The notes under the pieces were generated by a model, which saw only the letters and a list, made by a program, of their open reading frames with translations, made no database searches and was not told where the DNA came from. Made by a program: the position numbers and the translations under genes. A stretch of DNA of 18,136 nucleotides from Acidaminococcus fermentans (lineage in GTDB: Bacteria > Bacillota_C > Negativicutes > Acidaminococcales > Acidaminococcaceae): the NCBI GenBank assembly GCA_004555735.1, contig SFHH01000019.1:1-18136 (forward strand), read 5' to 3'. Below, piece by piece: positions 13,808 to 18,136 of the stretch. The stretch's first letter is position 1. Each line of letters starts with the position of its first letter.

Positions 13808-14695
13808 TCAGTCTCTCACGACTTCTGTACCCACACCCTCGTCGGAGAATATCTCCTGGAGGATGGAATGTTCCTGACGCCCGTCGATGATATGGGTCTT
13901 CACAGCTCCCCCGCTGAGGGCGGAAATGCAGGCCTTCACCTTGGGGATCATCCCCCCGTCGATGCTGCCCTTCACAATCAGTTCCTGGGCCTTTTCAAAG
14001 GTCAGAGTGGACAAGAAGGTGCTTTCATCTTTGTGGTCTTCGTAGATACCCTTCACGTCCGTGAGCATCAGCAGCTTTTCCGCTTTCAGGGCACCAGCCA
14101 CTTCTCCGGCCACACTGTCCGCGTTGATGTTGTAGGTTTCCCCGTCCGGTCCGATCCCTGTAGGAGCGATCACCGGGATATAGTCGTTTTCCAGCAGGAG
14201 GTTGATCAGGTCCGTATTCACTTTTTCCACGGTACCCACAAAACCGATATCCACCAGGTTCACCTGACCGTTTTCGTACACATCAGCCAGATGCTTCCGG
14301 GCCTCGATGAGCTTAGCATCTTTGCCGTTGAGGCCGATGGCCTTGCCCCCCAGCATATTCAGCCGGCGGACCAGGTCCGTATTGGTCTTTCCCACCAGAG
14401 CCAGCTCGGCGATTTCCACGGTCTCTTTATCCGTGACCCGGAGACCGCTGATGAATTCCGATTTCTTTCCAGCCGCCTTCAGCATAGCGGTGATTTCCGG
14501 TCCGCCTCCGTGGACCACCACCGGACGCATGCCGGCGCAGCGGAGGAAAACAATGTCCTCCAGGACTTTATTCTTCAGATCATCGTTGAGCATGGCATTG
14601 CCGCCGTATTTTACGACCACCGTTTTTCCTTTAAAAGCGCTTAAATATGGCAGTGCTTCAACTAATATGTTCATTTCATTATTTTTGATCTGCAT
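13808..14695 (-). CDS. argB: Acetylglutamate kinase
   Basis: 295 aa. It phosphorylates N-acetylglutamate, usually the arginine-feedback-controlled step. The amino acid kinase fold shows KYGGNAM (29-35), VVHGGGPEI (60-68) and the C-terminal IDGGMIPKVKAC lysine motif. A mobile N-terminal helix (MQIKNNEMNILVEALPYL) is present as in arginine-sensitive hexameric enzymes, which is inference for feedback control here. The SD AGGAGG is 7 bases before the ATG. It is the first gene of the operon; argC and argJ, which often precede argB, are absent. Confidence 0.97.
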   Translation of the reverse strand: MQIKNNEMNILVEALPYLSAFKGKTVVVKYGGNAMLNDDLKNKVLEDIVFLRCAGMRPVVVHGGGPEITAMLKAAGKKSEFISGLRVTDKETVEIAELALVGKTNTDLVRRLNMLGGKAIGLNGKDAKLIEARKHLADVYENGQVNLVDIGFVGTVEKVNTDLINLLLENDYIPVIAPTGIGPDGETYNINADSVAGEVAGALKAEKLLMLTDVKGIYEDHKDESTFLSTLTFEKAQELIVKGSIDGGMIPKVKACISALSGGAVKTHIIDGRQEHSILQEIFSDEGVGTEVVRD

Positions 14696-14871
14696 TGCAT
14701 TTCCTCCTAATCCAATTCCTTGCGTTTTGGGATCGTGCTTCCGAAAATCGGAACCATATAGAATACGCTTGATCAGGCTATGACTTTCTTCTCGCTTTCC
14801 AAACCGCTGGCAAAGCAGAAAACGGCTCTCCCCTTTCCGGTTCTCACCACACTGCCGTCCCTCCTTTATGT
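14696..14871 (-). promoter_or_regulatory. 5' leader of the arginine operon
   Basis: About 175 nt lie between the predicted start site and argB. Near its 5' end is a strong SD, AAAGGAGG (14860-14867), with no full-length gene after it. A small hairpin TTCCGA/TCGGAA with loop AAA (plus-strand reading) lies at 14739-14753, and AACCG and CGGTT can pair across the middle. No T-box, no T-tract terminator and no run of arginine codons is seen. Confidence 0.5.
14773..14850 (-). CDS. Possible 25-codon leader peptide of the arginine operon
   Basis: A GTG start 9 bases after the strong SD at 14860-14867 opens a 25-codon frame (VVRTGKGRAVFCFASG followed by a charged tail) ending TGA at 14773. Another GTG two bases earlier gives only GTG-TGG-TGA. 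The peptide has two Arg residues, not a run. The SD is far better than chance would suggest for an untranslated leader, but the start codon and translation are unproven. Confidence 0.3.
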   Translation of the reverse strand: MVRTGKGRAVFCFASGLESEKKVIA

Positions 14872-14887
14872 TGCATTATTATACGCT
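14870..14887. promoter_or_regulatory. ARG box (distal half of double ArgR operator)
   Basis: The 18-bp sequence at 14870-14887, with core TTGCATTATTATACGC, matches the ARG box pattern TNTGNATWWWWATNCANA with about three mismatches. It covers the -10 of the arg promoter. Its centre is 20 bp from the centre of the second box, the same helical face. Confidence 0.7.
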
Positions 14888-14906
14888 TGTATGCATAACA
14901 ATGCAA
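14878..14906 (-). promoter_or_regulatory. argBp: Promoter of the argBDFGH operon
   Basis: On the minus strand TTGCAT (14901-14906) and TATAAT (14878-14883) are separated by exactly 17 bp. Both hexamers lie inside ARG boxes, so ArgR bound with arginine would exclude RNA polymerase. Confidence 0.8.
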
Positions 14907-14907
14907 C
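14890..14907. promoter_or_regulatory. ARG box (proximal half of double ArgR operator)
   Basis: TATGCATAACAATGCAAC matches TNTGNATWWWWATNCANA with only two mismatches and is nearly palindromic. It covers the -35 of the arg promoter. Two base pairs separate it from the box at 14870-14887, close to the usual 2-3 bp spacing of paired ARG boxes. Confidence 0.82.
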
Positions 14908-15096
14908 TATTTTTTTGTTTTCCTTTGGGGAAGCCATACCCTGATATGTGTCTCCATTATAGTACGAAAGAACGGATCCCATCTACTATTTTTCCAGAAA
15001 GAATCGGACAATTTTGTGACCGCATCTCTTTCCTTTCCCGGCTTCCGCCCAACTCCGTTTCACCGATTATCCATGGATTTTTCTCCCAGTTTCAAG
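14908..15096. other. Intergenic stretch between the arg operator and the transglycosylase gene
   Basis: I see no gene here. A minus-strand TATAAT at 14956-14961 lacks a good -35 and may be a second arg promoter or chance. The plus strand is pyrimidine-rich near 15025-15050. No repeat array or terminator is present. Confidence 0.5.
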
Positions 15097-15102
15097 TACA
15101 AT
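15097..15102 (+). promoter_or_regulatory. -10 element of the transglycosylase gene
   Basis: TACAAT with a weak -35. It overlaps an in-frame ATG at 15101, which therefore cannot be the start if this promoter is used. Confidence 0.4.
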
Positions 15103-15127
15103 GGAAAAGAAAAAGGGGGAGAAACTC

Positions 15128-15922
15128 ATGCGTAAATTGTTATGCATCCTAGTCTTGCTTGCCGGAGCCTTGTGCTACTATATGACCCGGCCTTCTACCA
15201 TCCATGAAAAAGTCGGAGCTCCAGCAGAAAGTACCCTCCTGCAACCCCTGCCAGCAGGAGTTGCCCAAAACAGTTTCGTCCGAAATCTCCCCCATCCCCT
15301 CCAGCTGGCCTGGCAGGGCTGGCACATCCGCGAAATCGCCCGCAGCCGGATTCCTCGGGAAGACTGGGTTCCCCTCAAAGAAATATCACCCTGGCTCCCG
15401 AAAGCCCAGGTCGCTGTGGAAGATAAGCGGTTTTATTCCCACCACGGTGTTGATCCGGATGGGATCCTACGGGCCACCCTGATCAATATCCAGAATGAGG
15501 AAGTGGTGGAAGGTGCCAGCACTCTCACCCAACAGCTGGTAAAGAACCTGCTGCTCACTTCCGACCAGACCCTGGGACGGAAAGCTGCGGAAGCCGGCCT
15601 GGCTTTTCTGGTGGAAGCCCGGTGCAGCAAACAGGAAATCCTGGAAATGTACCTGAACACCACCTTTCTGGGTGCCGGGGCTACCGGGGTAAAACAGGCC
15701 TCCCAGGTGTATTTCGGCCAAAGCCCCAAAAGCCTGACCCTGCCCCAAGCTGCCACCTTGGCCGGCCTCCCTTATGCACCGACGGCTCTGAATCCCTACA
15801 ACAACTGGCAAGCCTGCAAAAAACGGCGGAACCTGGTACTGAACCGGATGGCAGAACAAGGGATGATCACTCCGGAACAGCTGGAAGCTGCTTTGCAGAG
15901 TCCCTTGGGGATAGGGAAATAA
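15128..15922 (+). CDS. mtgA: Monofunctional biosynthetic peptidoglycan transglycosylase (GT51)
   Basis: 264 aa. It polymerises lipid II into glycan strands at the outer face of the membrane. One N-terminal membrane helix (about 4-19) is followed by a linker and a GT51 domain: AVEDKRFYSHHGVD (96-109, catalytic E98), GASTLTQQLVKN (129-140), KQEILEMYLN (168-177) with the second glutamate, and LTLPQAATLAGLPYAPTALNP (203-223 in part). It ends after the GT domain, with no transpeptidase domain, so it is not a truncated class A PBP unless an ancestral loss occurred. The start at 15128 has GGGGGAG upstream; the ATG at 15101 overlaps the -10. Convergent with pgi. The symbol follows the usual name for this architecture. 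Confidence 0.88.
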   Translation: MRKLLCILVLLAGALCYYMTRPSTIHEKVGAPAESTLLQPLPAGVAQNSFVRNLPHPLQLAWQGWHIREIARSRIPREDWVPLKEISPWLPKAQVAVEDKRFYSHHGVDPDGILRATLINIQNEEVVEGASTLTQQLVKNLLLTSDQTLGRKAAEAGLAFLVEARCSKQEILEMYLNTTFLGAGATGVKQASQVYFGQSPKSLTLPQAATLAGLPYAPTALNPYNNWQACKKRRNLVLNRMAEQGMITPEQLEAALQSPLGIGK

Positions 15923-15923
15923 A

Positions 15924-15958
15924 AAGGGGGTGTTGCACGCAACGTGCAGCACCCCCTT
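15924..15958 (-). terminator. Terminator-like hairpin, T-run on the minus strand
   Basis: AAGGGGGTGTTGCAC pairs with GTGCAGCACCCCCTT around GCAAC, with one wobble. It follows the transglycosylase stop at once. On the plus strand only TT follows before the GTC array; on the minus strand TTTTTATTT follows, so it ends leftward transcription best. Confidence 0.75.
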
Positions 15959-15959
15959 C

Positions 15960-16108
15960 GTCATACGCCATACGCTTTTGGAAATCAATTTTTCCAAATT
16001 GATTTTGAAATTTTAAAACCTGCTATAACATTTATCTGATTTTCTTAAATTCGAAACCAGCAAAGCTGGCTTCTATCGGCGTATGACGTATGACCTATGA
16101 CGTATGAC
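15960..16108. repeat. Inverted GTC-heptad element D
   Basis: The left arm has GTCATAC at 15960 and GCCATAC at 15967. The right arm has TATCGGC at 16074, GTATGAC at 16081 and 16088, CTATGAC at 16095 and GTATGAC at 16102. Perfect 11-bp inverted repeat: CGTCATACGCC (15959-15969) against 16078-16088. The AT-rich core (about 100 bp) has a hairpin AAATCAATTT/AAATTGATTT with loop TTCC (15982-16005) and CCAGC/GCTGG around AAA near 16058. Both outer ends touch terminator hairpins. Lies between convergent genes; no protein is supported. Confidence 0.88.
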
Positions 16109-16139
16109 GGGCTGTTGCGCATGCAACAGCCCCCTTTTT
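16109..16139 (+). terminator. Intrinsic terminator, T-run on the plus strand
   Basis: Ten-bp arms GGGCTGTTGC and GCAACAGCCC around GCAT, then CC and five T on the plus strand. It can stop rightward transcription that has crossed element D. On the minus strand the hairpin leads into the GTC array without a T-run. Confidence 0.8.
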
Positions 16140-17578
16140 CATCTTTTCTTCAATTTTTCACGCATCAGCCGTTTATAGATTTCCACCCCCGGCTGGTCAT
16201 AAGCATCTACATCCGCCAATTCCCCTTCATAAGCAATGCTCAGCATCAGGAAGTAAAACAGCTGGCCCAGATAATATTCATTCAGCTCGGGCAGGGTGTA
16301 TAACGCATTGAGCCGATGATCACTGGCCAGTGCTTCTTCATTGGCCTCCATGGCCACCTGCAGCGCATGACCGATATCCAGCCCTTCATATTGGGCATAT
16401 TCCCCGATATCCTGGAAAGGATTGTGGATGTGGATCCGTTCCTTCATATTGTTGATGAACAAGAACTGGACCACCTTATCCCGACGACCATCCTGATGGA
16501 GCTGGGTCTGCGCGTGCATATCCGTAGTCCCGATGGCCACCACGGGAGTCCGTCCATAAAAAACGGTTTTTCCTTCCCGGTTTTTCCGTTTGCCCAAAGA
16601 CTCTGCCAGGAGCTGGACATACCATTCCCCCAGTGCCTTCATCCGCATAGCATAAGGCATAAAGATTTCAGTCACAGCCCCATGATTCATGGCGCCAACA
16701 TATTTCAAAGCGGCATTGAGCAGGGCTGGATTCTGATCTAAGCTGCAGCCCATACAAGCTTGGTCCATCTCCCGGGCGCCCCGGAGCAGATCTTCCAGAT
16801 CCATCCCCAGCACAGCAGCCACCACCAGTCCTGGTGTAGAAAAGACGCTGAAGCGTCCCCCCACGCCCACAGGAATATCGAAAACAGGCCACGAAAATTC
16901 CCTGGCCAACCGGTTCAAAGGGCCTCTTTCTTGATGTTTGTCCGTGACCACGGCACCGCTGACTTGAAAAAGATGATCCTGTTCCTGGAGATAACTATAG
17001 AAATGGAGAAAAGCAGCCGTAGGCTCCAATGTCGTGCCAGATTTGGAAATAGGTACCAAAAGCACACGAAGAGGCCGCTGCTGCTGGGCCTTGCTCTGCT
17101 GGGCCAGCACCATCAGATGATTCTTGACTCCATCCATATCTTCCGCATCCAGGTTATTCCCGCTGAAGAAGATCTGAGGCAGACGCTCCCGGTGACGTTT
17201 GGGCCAATATTCACTGGTATAGCAGTCGTACAGTACCTTACCCCCAAGATAGGATCCTCCCACTCCGCAGAAAATCACAGCATCTTCCCGGATCCTGACC
17301 TGTTCTCCGAACTGATTCAGTTCCTGCAGCAGTTCAGGGGTATTGGGAAAACCTTCTTTTAGATAAGGAAGACGGGTGAAATAAACCGGTTCCTGTGTCC
17401 CGTCCTTAGAGAGATGGTTCTTGGCTTTCCCCTCCCTGCGGATTTTCTCGATTCCTTCTGCAGCCTGTTCTAACAGAGGAGCTAATGCCTCCAATTCAGT
17501 CGGCTGGATCCGGCCCTTCCCCAGCATATTGGACACGTCCAAAGAAAAGCCTGATGGCAAAATGATTTTCTGCTGCAT
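16139..17578 (-). CDS. pgi: Glucose-6-phosphate isomerase
   Basis: 479 aa. It interconverts glucose-6-phosphate and fructose-6-phosphate in glycolysis and gluconeogenesis. Visible are the sugar-phosphate binding (SIS) parts GVGGSYLGGK (105-114) and PISKSGTTLEPT (176-187), the family stretch GVGGRFSVFSTPG (238-250), TDMHAQTQLHQDG further on and a C-terminal segment EIYKRLMREKLKKR with the catalytic lysine region DQPGVEIYK. The start at 17578 is chosen because it is the first ATG after the promoter; the SD AAAGGAG is 13 bases upstream, which is long. The open frame continues to 17749 but crosses the promoter. Single gene with its own promoter. Confidence 0.95.
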   Translation of the reverse strand: MQQKIILPSGFSLDVSNMLGKGRIQPTELEALAPLLEQAAEGIEKIRREGKAKNHLSKDGTQEPVYFTRLPYLKEGFPNTPELLQELNQFGEQVRIREDAVIFCGVGGSYLGGKVLYDCYTSEYWPKRHRERLPQIFFSGNNLDAEDMDGVKNHLMVLAQQSKAQQQRPLRVLLVPISKSGTTLEPTAAFLHFYSYLQEQDHLFQVSGAVVTDKHQERGPLNRLAREFSWPVFDIPVGVGGRFSVFSTPGLVVAAVLGMDLEDLLRGAREMDQACMGCSLDQNPALLNAALKYVGAMNHGAVTEIFMPYAMRMKALGEWYVQLLAESLGKRKNREGKTVFYGRTPVVAIGTTDMHAQTQLHQDGRRDKVVQFLFINNMKERIHIHNPFQDIGEYAQYEGLDIGHALQVAMEANEEALASDHRLNALYTLPELNEYYLGQLFYFLMLSIAYEGELADVDAYDQPGVEIYKRLMREKLKKR

Positions 17579-17631
17579 AGAATATCCGATGCTCCTTTGT
17601 CTGTTGACTAGTGTCAGTTCATATAAAAAGT

Positions 17632-17660
17632 ATGATATCATGTTCCTGCGGGAAGCGCAA
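17632..17660 (-). promoter_or_regulatory. Promoter of pgi
   Basis: On the minus strand TTGCGC (17655-17660) and TATCAT (17632-17637) are 17 bp apart. A small palindrome TGAC-TAGT-GTCA at 17605-17616 lies in the leader. Confidence 0.5.
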
Positions 17661-17775
17661 CCAGAAAAGACCTTCTGCCTGCCAGAAGCTGGAAATCTGG
17701 GGCCATCTGAGGAACCCATGGTTCTGTCAGCATCCAGTGACAAATACAAAGGGTGTGAAAAAATTCACATCCCCG
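17661..17775. other. Intergenic stretch between pgi promoter and element E
   Basis: No gene is seen. Small inverted repeats lie at CTTCTG/CAGAAG (about 17672-17688), GGAACC/GGTTC (about 17711-17724) and GTGTGAA/TTCACAT (about 17753-17770). A lone heptad-like copy, CCAGTGAC, lies at 17734-17741. Confidence 0.4.
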
Positions 17776-17818
17776 GTCCCCGGTCACTGGTCTCTTGTCA
17801 CCGGTCACTGGCCGGTGG

Positions 17819-17845
17819 AAAGAACCCGTGGCTGACGGGTTCTTT
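17819..17845. terminator. Strong hairpin in core of element E
   Basis: Eleven-bp perfect arms AAAGAACCCGT and ACGGGTTCTTT around GGCTG, directly after the left array. Stem ends in TTT on either strand, so it could act as a weak bidirectional terminator. Confidence 0.5.
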
Positions 17846-17954
17846 CGAATAAAAACTAGGACCATGCTTTTCTTTTCATCCATTGCTTGTCTGGAGTTGT
17901 TCTGGAAAGGCAAGGACAAACCAAAAGCGCGTCAAAGCCAGCATCATACAATGA

Positions 17955-17979
17955 AAGGCAGCCGCAGCTCGGCTGCCTT
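17955..17979. terminator. Second hairpin in core of element E
   Basis: Ten-bp arms AAGGCAGCCG and CGGCTGCCTT around CAGCT. On the minus strand TTTCATT follows, so it may back up the rRNA terminator. Confidence 0.5.
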
Positions 17980-18016
17980 CCTTCGTCCAGTGACCAGTGA
18001 CCGTTGACCAGTGACA

Positions 18017-18063
18017 AAAAGGACTGGGAAGAAATGGATTTCTCATTTCTTCCCAGTCCTTTT
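18017..18063 (-). terminator. Intrinsic terminator of the rRNA operon
   Basis: Perfect 20-bp arms, beginning AAAAGGACTGGGAAG on either strand, around a 7-base loop (18037-18043). On the minus strand five T follow, then the first GTC unit. It lies a few bases after the 5S rRNA end. Confidence 0.93.
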
Positions 18064-18068
18064 CTCCT

Positions 18069-18136
18069 AACCGGCAGCTCCCTATCCTCCCGGACCGTTT
18101 CCAGTCGAGTACTTTCGGCGTATAAGGGCTTAACTG
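18069..18136 (-). rRNA. rrf: 5S ribosomal RNA, 3' part, cut by window
   Basis: The reverse complement reads GTTAAGCCC, then CGCCGAAAGTACT, GGAAACGGTCCGGGAGGA and TAGGGAGCTGCCGG, the conserved order of the 3' half of bacterial 5S rRNA. About 68 of roughly 117 nt are inside the window; the 5' half and the rest of the rRNA operon would lie to the right. The exact 3' end is uncertain by a few bases. Confidence 0.92.

Larger units (their letters stand above)
17776..18015. repeat. Inverted GTC-heptad element E
   Basis: The left arm has six units: GTCCCCG at 17776, GTCACTG at 17783, GTCTCTT at 17790, GTCACCG at 17797, GTCACTG at 17804 and GCCGGTG at 17811. The right arm has CTTCGTC at 17981, CAGTGAC at 17988 and 17995, CGTTGAC at 18002 and CAGTGAC at 18009. 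Perfect 12-bp inverted repeat: CGGTCACTGGTC (17781-17792) against 17992-18003. The 163-bp core holds two strong hairpins (17819-17845 and 17955-17979). The right arm abuts the T-run of the rRNA terminator. Short reading frames through it are not supported as genes. Confidence 0.9.

Noticed and set aside
14696..14871. T-box or arginine riboswitch in the arg leader
   Set aside because: No T-box consensus, no specifier stem and no terminator with a T-run before argB; the ARG boxes give sufficient regulation.
15960..16108. CRISPR array interpretation of the short repeats
   Set aside because: Units are 7 bp with no spacers and are arranged in inverted arms; there are no cas genes.
17576..17749. 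N-terminal extension of pgi by 57 codons
   Set aside because: It would run through the predicted promoter and has no SD; the enzyme begins plausibly at 17578.
17795..18007. 70-codon plus-strand frame through element E
   Set aside because: It runs through both repeat arms and two hairpins and has no SD; composition follows the repeats.
17776..18015. Standard transposon or IS fragment in element E
   Set aside because: No transposase remnant, no target duplication that I can identify, and the ends are tandem heptads rather than single terminal inverted repeats. A MITE-like origin remains possible and is kept as a hypothesis in the findings.

Overview
The window looks like chromosomal DNA from a moderately GC-rich, low-spacer bacterium of the Negativicutes, most plausibly an Acidaminococcus-like member. 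The taxonomic call is an inference. It rests on the HutP-family protein of the type I associate with Negativicutes, the Firmicutes-type cdaA-cdaR pair, a family II pyrophosphatase, a eukaryote-like NADP isocitrate dehydrogenase and Firmicute-style AGGAGG ribosome binding sites. Almost everything is transcribed from the minus strand. No phage, IS or CRISPR was seen.

Layout from left to right. (1) Four minus-strand tRNA genes, transcribed in the order His-Gln-Lys-Leu, behind a strong promoter. (2) A HutP-like gene (-) and a 76-codon unknown gene (+), divergent from promoters that share an 18-bp palindrome. (3) icd (-) and ppaC (-), each with its own promoter. (4) The operon cdaA-cdaR-FAD oxidoreductase (-), making the cyclic-di-AMP synthase, its membrane regulator and an oxidoreductase. 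(5) An M20 amidohydrolase (+), convergent with (6) a five-gene arginine operon argB-argD-argF-argG-argH (-). That operon's promoter lies under two adjacent ARG boxes and has a leader of about 175 nt. The operon takes N-acetylglutamate to its phosphate (ArgB), makes acetylornithine (ArgD), citrulline (ArgF), argininosuccinate (ArgG) and arginine (ArgH). The reductase argC and the deacylation step argJ/argE are not assigned here. (7) A small monofunctional GT51 transglycosylase (+). (8) pgi (-). (9) The 3' half of a 5S rRNA (-) with its terminator, the end of an rRNA operon that lies beyond the right edge.

The main unexpected content is between the genes. Five intergenic loci carry exact period-7 arrays of the form GTCNNNN (1256-1379, 3791-3989, 11563-11590, 15960-16108, 17776-18015). 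Four of them are paired arrays in inverted orientation around an unrelated structured core of about 60-160 bp. In most arms the innermost unit changes GTC to GCC, and most arrays begin directly beside a terminator-like hairpin. The four variable bases differ between loci but are largely shared by the two arms of one locus. I know of no name for this family in this group of bacteria. A second repeat layer is a set of terminators sharing a GCTGTTGC/GCAACAGC-type stem.
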